Below are positions 1 through 9,051 of a DNA stretch of 64,000 nucleotides, in pieces. The stretch spans positions 744,001 through 808,000 of the forward strand of contig NZ_CP039889.1 of NCBI RefSeq assembly GCF_005221325.1, written 5' to 3'. The notes below the pieces were generated by a model. That model saw only the letters and a list, made by a program, of their open reading frames with translations. It did no database searches and was not told the DNA's origin. The translations under genes and the position numbers were made by a program. Source of the DNA: Agrobacterium tumefaciens (lineage in GTDB: Bacteria; Pseudomonadota; Alphaproteobacteria; Rhizobiales; Rhizobiaceae). Numbering within the stretch: position 1 is the first letter of the stretch; each line of letters begins with the position of its first letter.

Positions 1-470
1 GGATGTTCCAGATCATGAACAACATCGGGATGATCGCGAAGAAGCGCAGCCGCCGACAGATCGGCGAGATAGCCTTTTTCCGTGACGGTCAAAGTGACGA
101 TCCTGACCCGCGGATCGGCCATGGCCTGCAGCAGCCGTTCCGGCTCTTCCGGGGCAACGATGGTCTCGAGGATGGAGCCGACGATCCGCAGCGTCTCGTT
201 TTCGCCGTCGCGCAGGCAGAAAGTGTAGAGATTGTTCTGCGGCGCAATTGCATCACGGGTATCCGGGCTGCGCAGCGAGGCAGCGACGATACCCCAGCCC
301 GTTTCGCCGCGCGCGAGGCAATCATCGATGAACACGGCCTGATGAGCACGGTGAAAAGCGCCGACGCCGAGATGGACGATGCCCGGTGTAACCGCTTTAC
401 GGTCATAGGCGGGTAAAAGCACGTCTTGCGGCAGATGGGAGAGCGCAAGGGAAGAAAGACGATTGGTCAC
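1..470 (-). CDS. Mannitol/fructuronate-type polyol dehydrogenase, 3' part beyond window
   Basis: This is the N-terminal part of a long-chain mannitol dehydrogenase/mannonate oxidoreductase family protein, which oxidises a sugar alcohol or reduces a keto-sugar acid with NAD(P)H. Reading the minus strand from a GTG at 470 gives an N-terminus with HLGVGAFHRAHQ at about residues 33-44 and VTLTVTEKGY near residue 128. The first is the nucleotide-binding signature and the second a conserved block of this family. A GGAG motif sits before the GTG. The gene begins 18 bases after the SDR stop, so the two are probably cotranscribed with the GntR gene. The window edge removes the C-terminal two thirds, so the substrate (mannitol, fructuronate, arabinitol or similar) cannot be told. 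Confidence 0.85.
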   Translation of the reverse strand, partial: MTNRLSSLALSHLPQDVLLPAYDRKAVTPGIVHLGVGAFHRAHQAVFIDDCLARGETGWGIVAASLRSPDTRDAIAPQNNLYTFCLRDGENETLRIVGSILETIVAPEEPERLLQAMADPRVRIVTLTVTEKGYLADLSAAALLRDHPDVVHDLEH

Positions 471-488
471 GTTTGTTATCTCCGTATC

Positions 489-1229
489 TCAGCCGAATTG
501 CAGGCCGCCATTCATGTCAACGACCGTTCCGGTCATAAAGCCGGACAGCGGCGAGGCAAGGAACCGCACGGCATGCGCCACTTCCTCCGGCTGGCAGAAG
601 CGTCCGACGGGAATGGCTGCGAGCTGTCGCTGACGGTCTTCTTCCGATAATTGCTCCATGATCATCGGCGAAACCACATAGGCCGGCGCTACCGCATTGG
701 CAGTGACGCCGAAGGGCGCGAGTTCACGAGCGGAGGAATAGGTGAGGCCTACCATTGCCGATTTCGACACCGAATAGGCCGTGCCCGCCGTCAGGCCGCC
801 TGACTTCCATGCATAAGACGAGATGTTGATCAGCCGCCCCCAGCGGTTTTCCTTCATGGCGGGAACGACGGCCTGCGTCAGCAGCAGGGCGGCATCGAGA
901 TTGACGGCCATCAGCCTGTGCCATTCTTCAAGCGTGGTCGCGGCCAGTTTGTGCGGTGAAAGCACACCGGCATTGTTGACGAGAATGTCGATGACCTCGA
1001 AACGGCCAGCAATATCCTTCATGACGGCCTGCAGCGCCGCCGCATCACCCAGATCGACGGCGATGGGATCGCAGGCACCGCCAAAGCCCTCCGCGAGTGC
1101 CGTCACAGCCTCGATATCGCGATCGAAGGCGATCACCCTTGCCCCTTGCGCCACCAGCGCCATAACCACGGCGCGGCCGATGCCGCCGCACGCGCCCGTC
1201 ACGAGCGCGGTCTTGTGTTTCAGTTCCAT
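489..1229 (-). CDS. SDR family NAD(P)-dependent oxidoreductase
   Basis: This 246-residue protein is a classical short-chain dehydrogenase/reductase. It shows the Rossmann glycine motif TGACGGIGRA near residue 11, NNAG near residue 86, and a catalytic YSVSKSA (Tyr-x-x-x-Lys) near residue 152, with the usual upstream Ser in NISS. Length is typical of the family. It lies between a GntR repressor and a polyol dehydrogenase and faces a sugar ABC importer, so it probably oxidises a sugar, sugar acid or polyol taken up by that importer. FabG-type fatty acid work is less likely in this context. The exact substrate cannot be read from sequence. Confidence 0.85.
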   Translation of the reverse strand: MELKHKTALVTGACGGIGRAVVMALVAQGARVIAFDRDIEAVTALAEGFGGACDPIAVDLGDAAALQAVMKDIAGRFEVIDILVNNAGVLSPHKLAATTLEEWHRLMAVNLDAALLLTQAVVPAMKENRWGRLINISSYAWKSGGLTAGTAYSVSKSAMVGLTYSSARELAPFGVTANAVAPAYVVSPMIMEQLSEEDRQRQLAAIPVGRFCQPEEVAHAVRFLASPLSGFMTGTVVDMNGGLQFG

Positions 1230-1251
1230 TCTGTCTCCTCCACGTCCATTA

Positions 1252-2001
1252 TCAAATGGACAAATGCTTGCGCTCTTCTTCGGGCAGCTGTTCGTAGATC
1301 ACGAAAACCATATCCAGATGTGTCACCAGAGCCTTTTCCGCGCCGTCGGCATCGCCCCGGTCGAGGGCGTCGACGACCGCCAGGTGCTCCTCGATCACGG
1401 CGGGCAGGCGCTCGGGTTTCGCCCAATAACGATGGAACCGCGAAAGCGTCACCTTGGCGGCAAGGATTGCCTGCCAGACGCCCTCGCGGCCGGAAAACGT
1501 GCCGAGCAACCGGTGAAACGCCTCGTCGGCATGGAAAAAGCCGTTGGCGTCATTGGCGGCGATGACCCTTTCCTGCTCGGCGATGACATCCCGCATTGTC
1601 CGGCTCATCTCTTTCGTCCATCGCGGCGCGACCTCGCGTAGCAGCGCCACTTCGAGCGAACGGCGGATAAAATGGCTGTCCTGAATTTCACCGAGCCTGA
1701 TCGGTGCAACAAAGCTGCCGAGTTGCGGATAGACATCCACAAGCCCTTCTTCCGACAGGCGCTGGATGGCCGCGCGCACCGGCGTGCGTGACACGGAAAA
1801 CTGACGGCAGATGGAGTTCTCGCTGATCGGCGCACCGGGCGCGAGGCGGACCTCGACAATCGCTTCGCGCAGCGCCGCGTGAACCTGATCGGCCACGGAG
1901 CCATAGCGATTGACCACGAGCTCCACGCTTTCGATTCCCGGGCCTGAGGCCTCCTGATGGCCGCCGCGTCCGGCAAAGCCGGCACTGGTGTTTTTCGTCA
2001 T
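1252..2001 (-). CDS. GntR family transcriptional regulator, FCD (FadR) subfamily
   Basis: This 249-residue regulator has an N-terminal winged helix-turn-helix at about residues 30-100 (ENSICRQFSVSRTPVRAAIQRLSEEGLV is the recognition region) followed by an all-helical FCD ligand-binding domain with conserved Asp/His positions in the last 140 residues. FCD regulators usually repress carbohydrate or organic-acid genes until the substrate or an intermediate binds. The gene is divergent from the ABC importer and leads the SDR and polyol dehydrogenase genes. A perfect palindrome at 2042-2057 in the shared promoter region is its probable operator. Start ATG at 2001 is followed by a normal N-terminus; the true start could be slightly internal. 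Confidence 0.88.
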   Translation of the reverse strand: MTKNTSAGFAGRGGHQEASGPGIESVELVVNRYGSVADQVHAALREAIVEVRLAPGAPISENSICRQFSVSRTPVRAAIQRLSEEGLVDVYPQLGSFVAPIRLGEIQDSHFIRRSLEVALLREVAPRWTKEMSRTMRDVIAEQERVIAANDANGFFHADEAFHRLLGTFSGREGVWQAILAAKVTLSRFHRYWAKPERLPAVIEEHLAVVDALDRGDADGAEKALVTHLDMVFVIYEQLPEEERKHLSI

Positions 2002-2041
2002 GAGCGCTCCCCTTGAAAGGCCGTCGTGAAAATCTCATTGC

Positions 2042-2057
2042 TACTTGGATACAAGTA
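2042..2057. promoter_or_regulatory. Candidate GntR/FCD operator
   Basis: TACTTG-GATA-CAAGTA is a perfect inverted repeat located 41 bases upstream of the GntR start and about 110 bases upstream of the divergent importer. The CTTG...CAAG shape fits operators of FCD-type GntR proteins, which favour TTGTATACAA-like sites. It overlaps a second small palindrome, GTATAC (2055-2060). Position between divergent operons is the main support; binding is inferred. Confidence 0.6.
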
Positions 2058-2166
2058 TACTAGGGTCCGCAGTGCTTACGCAAGCCGGCTGTTGGGAGAA
2101 AGAGCGATTGAGGGAGGTTTCCAGTCGCTTTTTGCAGAGGCAGACCGTTTCATGGAGGAGAAAAAC

Positions 2167-3192
2167 ATGACGCATTTCATGCGCAGCCTCGTCGCTGCCG
2201 CAATCATCGGCGCTGGAGCCTGCGGTGTTGCGCAGGCCGCGGATCCAAGCAAGATCGCCCTCGTGCCGGGTGGTCCGCACCCCTATTTCGCCGCCTGGGA
2301 ACAGGCCGGCAAGGACGCCGCCAAGGATTTCGGTCTGGCGGGCGCGGATTATAAAGTACCGCAGAAATGGGAACTGGCGCAGCAGAACCAGCTTCTCGAA
2401 AGCCTTCTGAGCCAGGGTTATAACGGCTTCCTGATTTTCCCCGGCGATCCCGTCGGCGCGGTCTCCACGGCCGAAGAACTGACCGGCAATGGCGCCAATG
2501 TGATTGCCGGCGCCGGCTGCTTCAAGGACCCTTCGCCCGCCGCTTTCTGCCTTGGCACCGACACCGGCAATTCGGCCTATCTCGGCACCAAGGAGCTCAT
2601 CAAGGCGATGGGAACGGGCAAAAAACGCATCGCCCATTTCACCGGCTTCCTTGTTGACCCAAACACCCAGCTTCGTATCGACGCCGTTAAAAAGGCAGCA
2701 GATGAAGCCGGCGCTGAAGTCGTTCAGGTCATTGCCGACATTGACGCGCCCGAACCGGCGGAAGAAAAGATCAGCGCTTACCTTGCCGCCCACGCCTCCG
2801 AAGTGGACGGCATCGTGACAACGGCCTGGGTTCCGGCGGTCGTTGCCGCCAACGCGCTGCGCAAGATCGGCGACAAGCGAATCCACATGGTCGGCATCGA
2901 CCACGACGAAGTGGTGCTGAAGGCGATCAAGGACGGTTTCGTTGACGGCACGATGCTGCAGAACCCCTATGGTCAGGGTTACATCGGCTCCTTCGCGCTG
3001 AGCAAATTGCAGGCCGGCTGCAAGGTGAAGGAAGATGCACCGTTCAAGTCGAACGCGCTGACGACCAAGTTCATCGATTCCGGCACCGCCTATGTCGATG
3101 CCGGCAAGGTCGACAACTATATCGACGCCATGCGCGCCGAGACCAAAAAACTGCTCGCAAACTTCGATACGACGTATCTTAGCTGCAAATAA
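2167..3192 (+). CDS. Sugar ABC transporter periplasmic substrate-binding protein
   Basis: This is a Peripla_BP_4-type binding protein of about 341 residues that delivers a sugar or polyol to the permeases encoded downstream. The ATG at 2167 is chosen because GGAGGAG precedes it and because it gives a clean Sec signal peptide (RSLVAAAIIGAGACGVAQAA) ending near residue 24; the longer open frame back to 2026 has no such features and overlaps the operator region. The mature protein starts DPSKIALVPGGPHPYFAAWEQAGKDAA-like, a typical first strand and helix of ribose/xylose-type binding proteins. It heads the operon with two permeases and a double ATPase. The ligand is unknown. Confidence 0.9.
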   Translation: MTHFMRSLVAAAIIGAGACGVAQAADPSKIALVPGGPHPYFAAWEQAGKDAAKDFGLAGADYKVPQKWELAQQNQLLESLLSQGYNGFLIFPGDPVGAVSTAEELTGNGANVIAGAGCFKDPSPAAFCLGTDTGNSAYLGTKELIKAMGTGKKRIAHFTGFLVDPNTQLRIDAVKKAADEAGAEVVQVIADIDAPEPAEEKISAYLAAHASEVDGIVTTAWVPAVVAANALRKIGDKRIHMVGIDHDEVVLKAIKDGFVDGTMLQNPYGQGYIGSFALSKLQAGCKVKEDAPFKSNALTTKFIDSGTAYVDAGKVDNYIDAMRAETKKLLANFDTTYLSCK

Positions 3193-3332
3193 GCGAGCCC
3201 TTTGCGGTTTCCGGGCGGCTGAAGGCCACGCCCGGCCACCAATGCCGCCGGAAGCCCCTCTTCCGGCGGCAGCGCAACGTCGAGGCGAACCGCGAAGGTT
3301 GCCTCGGGCCGAACCAATGCCGGGACAGTTTC

Positions 3333-4373
3333 ATGACCGTGAACGATAGTTTGCTCACAAAAGGCGAGCAGGAGGCAGACGAACGAATGGGTTCCAGCCT
3401 TTCGCAAAGCCGTTTTTTCCTTACCAATGAATTCGGCCTCATTCTGCTGATCGCCGTCTTCGCCGTCATTTTCGGCGTGGCGGCCAGCGGCTTCCTTTCG
3501 CCTTTCAACCTGTTCACGCTCGGCCGAAGTGCTGCGATCAACATCATGATCGGCCTGTCGATGATGGCGGTGATCGTGACCGGCGGCCTCAATCTCGCCG
3601 TTGGAGCGATCGGCGTCTCGGCGGCCATGGCCTGCGGTTATCTGATCGAGGTGCTGAGCGTGCCCTGGCCGCTCGCAATCCTCGGCGGCCTCGCCACGGG
3701 CGCAGCACTCGGTTTCATCAATGGCTGGACTGTCATCCGCACGGGATTGCACAGCTTCATCATCACACTCGCCACCATGAGCATCTTTTTCGGGGTGATG
3801 ATCTTCCTGACGCGGGCCGAGGCCTATCGCGGCCTGCCACCGATCTTCGCCGCCTTCGGCAAGATGAAGCTCGCGACCTATTTCTCGCCGCTGCTTCTCG
3901 TCACGCTCGCAACCGCACTTGCACTTTCCTTTCTCTACCGACGCACGGTTCTCGGCCGCGAAATGCTGGCGGCAGGCGCACGCCCGGAAGCGGCGGAATT
4001 ATCCGGTATTCGCATCGACCGCATCTTCATTGCCTGTCATATGCTGTCGGGCCTGCTTGCCGCACTTGCCGCCCTGATGCTGGTGACGCGCACGGGTGCC
4101 GCCATCCCATCCATGGCCGGCCAGCTCGGGCAGGACTGGCTTTTGCCCGCCTTTCTAGGCCCCGTCCTCGGTGGCACCCTGTTGCAGGGTGGCAAGGTTT
4201 CGGTGCTCGGCACCTGTCTCGGCGCACTTTTGGTCACCATGCTGACCAGCGGCCTGCTGCTGCTCCAGCTCGGCGAATTCTGGGTCCAGACATTTCTTGG
4301 CCTGCTGCTGTTGCTGGCGGTTTTGATGGACAAGGCGCGGCGAAGCTATCTCGCCCGGCGTAATCTGGCTTGA
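3333..4373 (+). CDS. Sugar ABC transporter permease (RbsC/BPD_transp_2 family)
   Basis: This hydrophobic 346-residue protein has eight or more predicted membrane spans and the conserved permease loop around GGLNLAVGAIGVSAAMACGYL. A second family landmark is the GREMLAAGARPEAAELSGI region, the cytoplasmic coupling loop that meets the ATPase. It follows the binding protein gene by 140 bases and precedes a second, related permease, so the importer is probably a heterodimer. The start is uncertain: ATG 3333 begins the frame, but ATG 3387 has AGGAGG at 3370-3375 upstream and would remove an 18-residue polar extension. Confidence 0.88.
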   Translation: MTVNDSLLTKGEQEADERMGSSLSQSRFFLTNEFGLILLIAVFAVIFGVAASGFLSPFNLFTLGRSAAINIMIGLSMMAVIVTGGLNLAVGAIGVSAAMACGYLIEVLSVPWPLAILGGLATGAALGFINGWTVIRTGLHSFIITLATMSIFFGVMIFLTRAEAYRGLPPIFAAFGKMKLATYFSPLLLVTLATALALSFLYRRTVLGREMLAAGARPEAAELSGIRIDRIFIACHMLSGLLAALAALMLVTRTGAAIPSMAGQLGQDWLLPAFLGPVLGGTLLQGGKVSVLGTCLGALLVTMLTSGLLLLQLGEFWVQTFLGLLLLLAVLMDKARRSYLARRNLA

Positions 4374-4383
4374 GGACTGGACG

Positions 4384-5361
4384 ATGACAACCGACAACAC
4401 CCTTCTGCGCCTTGCCAGAACCGACTGGTTCGGCCCCCTGCTGGTCACGGTGCTGGCAATTGTGCTGATCCGTGGCTTCAGCCCCAACTTCCTGTCTTCC
4501 TTCAATATTCAGATTCTGCTTCTGGCAATCGCAGTCAATACGCTCATCGCCTTTTCGCAGATGATCATCATCGCCATCGGCCAGATGAACCTCTCCGTCG
4601 GCGCCATCGGCGGCCTTGCGGCAATCTCCTTTGCGGGCCTGATGCAGGTCTGGGGGCTTCCGGCACCGGCGGCTGCCATTGCCGCGGTGCTGATCGGCAT
4701 TGTCTGCGGCATGCTCAACGGCCTGCTGATTGCCATCACCGGCATTTCCGCTTTCGTCATCACGCTGGCGACACTGTCGATCTACAAGGGCATCAACCTC
4801 GGCATCACGCGGGCGGAGCCATTCTACGGCGTGCCGGAATCGGTGAAGGCCTTCGGCTCGGCGCTGCTTGTCGGACCTGTTCCGTGGCTCGCAGCACCAA
4901 CCATCATCATCGCACTGGCGCTGTGGTTCATGCTGCGTCGTCAACCGATAGGCCGCTTCATCCTTGCGATTGGCGGCAACAGCCATGCGGCGGAGCTTTC
5001 CGGCATTTCGGTCCGCACGACGATGATCGTGGCTCACGGCATCTCCGGCCTTCTGGCGTCGGTCGCTGGCATTCTGCTCGTCTCCCGGCTGCAGATCGGC
5101 CAGCCCTCCATCGGCGATGACTGGCTCATCCTGTCCTTTGCCGCCCCCGTCATCGGCGGCGCCGTGCTGGCCGGCGGCCATGTCAGCGTCGGGGCAACCC
5201 TGCTCGGCGTCGTCATCGTGGCCATCATCACCCAGGCGCTCGTGTTGTTTTCCATCGATCCGTTCCTCGTGCAGGTCGTGCTTGGCGCGATGATCCTCGC
5301 CGCCGTCGGCATCAATCGCCTGCGCGAAACGCATCTCGGCAAAAAAACAGGGAAGGCCTGA
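4384..5361 (+). CDS. Sugar ABC transporter permease, second subunit
   Basis: This 325-residue RbsC-family permease starts 10 bases after the first permease and is related to it, with the same order of landmarks: GQMNLSVGAIGGLAA in the substrate pathway segment and GRFILAIGGNSHAAELSGISV as the ATPase-coupling loop. About eight to ten membrane spans are visible. It ends four bases before the ATPase gene, so the three are translationally close. Having two different permeases points to a heterodimeric channel, common in rhizobial polyol and rare-sugar importers. Confidence 0.88.
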   Translation: MTTDNTLLRLARTDWFGPLLVTVLAIVLIRGFSPNFLSSFNIQILLLAIAVNTLIAFSQMIIIAIGQMNLSVGAIGGLAAISFAGLMQVWGLPAPAAAIAAVLIGIVCGMLNGLLIAITGISAFVITLATLSIYKGINLGITRAEPFYGVPESVKAFGSALLVGPVPWLAAPTIIIALALWFMLRRQPIGRFILAIGGNSHAAELSGISVRTTMIVAHGISGLLASVAGILLVSRLQIGQPSIGDDWLILSFAAPVIGGAVLAGGHVSVGATLLGVVIVAIITQALVLFSIDPFLVQVVLGAMILAAVGINRLRETHLGKKTGKA

Positions 5362-5365
5362 CATC

Positions 5366-6907
5366 ATGGACACGCAACCCGTTTTTCAGGCGCGAAACGT
5401 CGAAAAAGTCTTTCCCGGCGTCAGAGCCCTCAAGGGCGTCAATCTCTCGCTGCAACCCGGCTCGATCCACGCCCTGCTCGGTGAAAATGGCGCGGGTAAA
5501 TCGACCCTGATCAAGGTCATCACGGGTGTCCATCATCAAAGCAGCGGCCAGCTCCTTGTTGATGGGCAGGAAGTGCGCTTCGGCAATCCACGCGAGGCAA
5601 TTGCGCGCGGCATCGGTGTCGTGCACCAGGAACGCAACCTCATCCCGCGCTTCTCCATTGCCGAGAATATCCACATGGAAAAGCTCGGGGCGCATTACCT
5701 CAAACCCATCGACTACGCTGCGCTGAACCGCGATGCGCGCCGCTGGCTTGAGGCGCTCAATCTGGAAATCAATCCGGCAACGCCGGTATCGGAGCTTTCC
5801 GTTGCGCAGATGCAGCTTGTGGAAATCGCCAAGGCGCTTTCCCTGCAAAGCCGTGTCCTTCTGCTCGATGAACCGACGACATCGCTGACGCCGAGCGAAA
5901 CGGACAACCTCTTCCGCATTCTGCGCCGCCTGCGCGATGACGGCGCAAGCCTCGTCTTCGTCAGCCACAAGCTGGAGGAAGTTCTTGATATCTGCGACCG
6001 GGTGACGGTTCTGCGGGACGGGGAAAACGCCTGCGAAAGCCGCTCTATGGAGGGACTTGGCCGGCAGGATCTCGTGCGCCTGATGATCGGACGCGCCGAA
6101 GGCGGCGGCGGTTGGCGCAAACGTGCGGTCGAGCACAATCCGATGGTGCTGGAACTTGAGGACGTATCGACCGCGATCGGTCATCGCGATGTCAGCCTGT
6201 CCGTGCGCAAGGGCGAGATCGTCGGCCTTTACGGGCTGGTCGGCGCGGGGCGCACGGAACTTGCAAAATCGATCATGGGTAAATTCGCAGTCACGGCCGG
6301 CGACGTGCGTATTGCCGGCCGGCCCGCCCGCATCCGCTCCGTTGCCGAAGCCATCCACGAATATGGCGTCGGTTATGTCAGCGAAGACCGCAAGGGCGAT
6401 GGCCTCATTCTCCAGCACTCCGTTCTCGCCAATGCGGGCGTTCCCATCTGGCGCAAGCTCTCGAATACCTTCGGCGTGCTTTCGGATGGGCGCATCCGTG
6501 CGGCGGTAACGCCTTTCCTGAAAAAGCTGGAGGTGAAGACGCCGAGCCTGAGCCAGACCGTTGGCAATCTATCTGGTGGCAACCAGCAGAAAATCAGCGT
6601 CGCCAAATGGCTCGCCGCCGATGTCAAACTGCTGATCGTCGACGAACCCTCCGTCGGCATCGACATCAAGACCAAGGCCTATCTGCATGACCTGCTGCGC
6701 GAGTTGGCAGACAGCGGCACCGCCATTCTCGTCATTACCAGCGACATGCCCGAAATGGTGGCACTCGCCGATCGCATCGTCGTGATGGACCGCTACAGGG
6801 TAAAGGGCATCGTGGAAAACAATGGCGTCTATGCCGATATGAGCCACGACATCATGGCTCTCATCCATCACCCTGAAGAGAGTGAGGCCCGCCTCCATCA
6901 GGTATAG
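5366..6907 (+). CDS. Sugar ABC transporter ATP-binding protein, double domain (RbsA/MglA type)
   Basis: This 513-residue ATPase has two fused nucleotide-binding domains, as in RbsA, MglA and XylG. Domain one has Walker A GENGAGKST near residue 38, a signature-like SVAQMQLVEIAKAL and Walker B LLLDEPTT. Domain two (from about residue 255) has a degenerate Walker A (GLVGAGRTE), signature LSGGNQQKISVAKWL and LLIVDEPSVGID. The degenerate second site is usual for the family. It is the last gene of the importer operon; the 266 bases after it hold no convincing gene. Confidence 0.92.
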   Translation: MDTQPVFQARNVEKVFPGVRALKGVNLSLQPGSIHALLGENGAGKSTLIKVITGVHHQSSGQLLVDGQEVRFGNPREAIARGIGVVHQERNLIPRFSIAENIHMEKLGAHYLKPIDYAALNRDARRWLEALNLEINPATPVSELSVAQMQLVEIAKALSLQSRVLLLDEPTTSLTPSETDNLFRILRRLRDDGASLVFVSHKLEEVLDICDRVTVLRDGENACESRSMEGLGRQDLVRLMIGRAEGGGGWRKRAVEHNPMVLELEDVSTAIGHRDVSLSVRKGEIVGLYGLVGAGRTELAKSIMGKFAVTAGDVRIAGRPARIRSVAEAIHEYGVGYVSEDRKGDGLILQHSVLANAGVPIWRKLSNTFGVLSDGRIRAAVTPFLKKLEVKTPSLSQTVGNLSGGNQQKISVAKWLAADVKLLIVDEPSVGIDIKTKAYLHDLLRELADSGTAILVITSDMPEMVALADRIVVMDRYRVKGIVENNGVYADMSHDIMALIHHPEESEARLHQV

Positions 6908-7173
6908 GTCTCGCCGCTCCAAGCTTCCGCCTACACTACGGTGCGTAAAGGCGTGTCTGGCCTGGAATGCCGTTTTGCCGTCGGCGCACTCACGAAACTT
7001 TGCTTGCACATCCCGCCAACATTGCCGGGCTTTCATTTGCCAGATGCAGCGGACTGGATTAGACGAATCCCGTTACACCGTGGAAACCGGCGACTTAATT
7101 TCGCCATCACGCCCCGCCTTTTTGAAAGCCCGTCCGGGATATCTGCTTCTTCGCGAAGTTTGAGGAAAACAAC

Positions 7174-7689
7174 ATGGCCAATGCGACCACCGCCGACAAC
7201 AGCCGCACGCTCGCCGCTCTCGGCGTCACGGCGGGAATGATCTTCACCGTCGGCTCCGCCCTCGGTTTCCAGCATATTGGCGGTTATACGCCCTGCGCGC
7301 TCTGCCTGTTGCAGCGCGATCCCTATTATTACGCCATTCCGCTGGGCATATTGGCCATTGCGACCAGCGTCTTCAAACTGCCGACCCATATCACACGGCT
7401 GCTTCTCGCCCTGATCGGCGTGGCGATGCTGATCGGCGCCGGGCTTGGCGTCTATCATGCCGGCGTGGAATGGGGTTTCTGGGCAGGCCCGATCACCTGC
7501 GCCACCGGGGCTCCCTCCATCACCACCAATGCCGGCGACCTCCTGGGCAATCTGAACGCCATCAAGGCACCCTCCTGCAACGACGCCGCATTGCGAGTGC
7601 TTGGCCTTTCCTTTGCAGGCTGGAACGTCATCGCAAGCGTTGCACTTGCGGCAGTCGCCTTTTTTGGCGCGAGCCGTAAAAGCCGGTAA
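7174..7689 (+). CDS. DsbB family disulfide bond formation protein
   Basis: This 171-residue inner-membrane protein has four predicted membrane spans and the DsbB redox motif CALC (Cys41, Cys44) right after the first span, within YTPCALCLLQRDPYYY. A second periplasmic cysteine pair, Cys109 and Cys135, lies between spans three and four, as expected. DsbB reoxidises the periplasmic thiol oxidase DsbA and passes electrons to quinone. The start ATG at 7174 has GAGGAAAA upstream. It is a single gene, convergent with the HNH gene. Because dsbB naming in alphaproteobacteria covers several paralogues, no symbol is given. Confidence 0.9.
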   Translation: MANATTADNSRTLAALGVTAGMIFTVGSALGFQHIGGYTPCALCLLQRDPYYYAIPLGILAIATSVFKLPTHITRLLLALIGVAMLIGAGLGVYHAGVEWGFWAGPITCATGAPSITTNAGDLLGNLNAIKAPSCNDAALRVLGLSFAGWNVIASVALAAVAFFGASRKSR

Positions 7690-7704
7690 GCGGATAACCG
7701 CGTT

Positions 7705-7728
7705 GCAGTCCTGAAGCATCAGGGCTGC
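7705..7728. terminator. Hairpin between convergent genes
   Basis: GCAGTCCTGA-AGCA-TCAGGGCTGC forms a ten-pair stem with one G-T pair between the dsbB-like gene and the convergent HNH gene, overlapping the HNH stop. There is no good T-run on either side, so terminator function is uncertain. Confidence 0.35.
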
Positions 7729-8276
7729 AGTTCGGTATCCCAGTAAAGATAGTCCATCCAGCTTTCGTGCAGATAGTTGGGCGGGAACAACCGTCCGTTA
7801 TTGTGCAAATCCTGAACCGTGGGCTGGAAGGGCTTCTGCGACGGGAACATGCCCGCCTGCTTGGGAAGCTTACTGCCTTTTCTAAGGTTGCAGGGAGAGC
7901 ACGCCGCCACGACATTGTGCCACGTCGTTTCACCGCCGTGCGCGCGGGGAATGACGTGGTCGAAGGTCAATTCGTCCCGCGTGCCGCAATACTGGCATTC
8001 GAACTTGTCCCGAAGGAAAACGTTGAAGCGTGTGAAGGCGGGGTTGCGGGTGGGCTGCACATAGGTCTTGAGGCTGACGACACTCGGCAGCCGCATGGAA
8101 AAGCTGGGGGAGGACACCGCGTGATCATATTCTGCAATGATGTTCACACGGTCTAGAAAGACGGCCTTGATCGCGTCCTGCCAGGACCATAACGACAAGG
8201 GGTAATAACTCAGTGGCCTGTAGTCTGCGTTCAGAACGAGCGCCGGCAGGGCCTGTGGTGAAACTGCAATCGTCAA
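7719..8276 (-). CDS. HNH endonuclease family protein
   Basis: This 185-residue protein carries an HNH nuclease domain in its second half. It has two zinc-type cysteine pairs, CQYC (Cys94, Cys97) and CSPC (Cys126, Cys129), flanking the DHVIPRAHGGETTWHN catalytic segment (His107 and the following His/Asn). The N-terminal half is the segment seen in the widespread bacterial HNH family found as single chromosomal genes. Its biological role is not established for these stand-alone proteins; DNA repair or restriction are both possible. No prophage or toxin genes are nearby. Confidence 0.85.
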   Translation of the reverse strand: MTIAVSPQALPALVLNADYRPLSYYPLSLWSWQDAIKAVFLDRVNIIAEYDHAVSSPSFSMRLPSVVSLKTYVQPTRNPAFTRFNVFLRDKFECQYCGTRDELTFDHVIPRAHGGETTWHNVVAACSPCNLRKGSKLPKQAGMFPSQKPFQPTVQDLHNNGRLFPPNYLHESWMDYLYWDTELQP

Positions 8277-8603
8277 GGGCTTCTCCTGAGCGATTCGGCA
8301 TCTGCACTTGTATATTAGGTCCGTTGTTACAGGATTGTGAAGCCTATAAATGCAGCGGCAAAGAGCTTAATTTTTAAGCCCCGGAAAGGCCGTTTTCGCA
8401 TTCCTGAAGACCGGGCGATGCCATCGCCATGTGGCAACTTGGGCCGGTGCGGCAGGAAGGCGATTCGGCCAGCCACAAATCGTTCTTACGGCGGACGCAA
8501 TATCGGTGGTATGATGACCTTCAACGAAAAACCAATGCGCGCCTGCCGTGGCAAATGTGCGGCGGCGGCGGCGTCCATCACTCCTTCGCTGGAGGAAACG
8601 CTC
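8277..8603. other. Intergenic region, promoters of divergent genes
   Basis: This 327-base gap separates the HNH gene (minus) and a small secreted protein gene (plus). Open frames through it have no ribosome site and no recognisable product. It should hold the promoters of both neighbours; I see no clear operator or RNA structure. Confidence 0.4.
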
Positions 8604-8903
8604 ATGATGTTGCGCATGCGGCAAGCAGCGATATTGCGGGCCAGCCTGACGGCGGCGGCTCTCTCCGTCACGATCGGCCTGGCGGCGGGCGCCCATGCCC
8701 AGCAATACCAGAATTTCGAAGTGACGCCGGATGGGCGCGGTGGCGCACAGGGAACAGTCGGCGGGCGCAATTTCGAGGTTGAGCGAAATTACGACCGGCC
8801 GCCGGCGGGCGGCGCCTCAAACGCGACACGGCGCGAACTCAGGCGGGCCGTTCCGCAACAGACCTGTGTCATCGACAGCGAGGGCAGAACGCGCTGCAAG
8901 TGA
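8604..8903 (+). CDS. Small secreted protein of unknown function
   Basis: This frame encodes 99 residues. ATG 8604 is chosen because GGAGGAAAC lies seven bases upstream and because it gives a good Sec signal peptide (RASLTAAALSVTIGLAAGAHAQ, cleavage near residue 25). The mature part is short, rich in Arg, Gly and Pro, and has two Cys near the C-terminus (QQTCVIDSEGRTRCK) that could form a disulfide in the periplasm. I do not recognise the family. The longer in-frame extension back to 8337 was rejected as it lacks a ribosome site. Confidence 0.6.
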   Translation: MMLRMRQAAILRASLTAAALSVTIGLAAGAHAQQYQNFEVTPDGRGGAQGTVGGRNFEVERNYDRPPAGGASNATRRELRRAVPQQTCVIDSEGRTRCK

Positions 8904-9051
8904 GCGCAGGCCCCTTCTTTCCCGTTATTTTCAGCCCGCCGTTGAGAAAGTCGTATTTCGTTAAAATGCAATCCATCCACTTAAACGGCCTGCAAGAATG
9001 GGCCGCTATGGTGCCAGGCACAAGAGAAGACAATTGTGCAGAGGCAAGGAC

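Noticed and set aside
2026..2166. Upstream extension of the sugar-binding protein
   Set aside because: Would cover the operator palindrome and lacks a signal peptide; ATG 2167 has a strong ribosome site.
4234..5373. 379-codon minus-strand frame opposite the second permease
   Set aside because: His/Asp/Gln-rich shadow sequence typical of the antisense of membrane protein genes.
7705..7728. Hairpin as a definite terminator for the dsbB-like gene
   Set aside because: No T-run follows on either strand, so kept only as a weak call.
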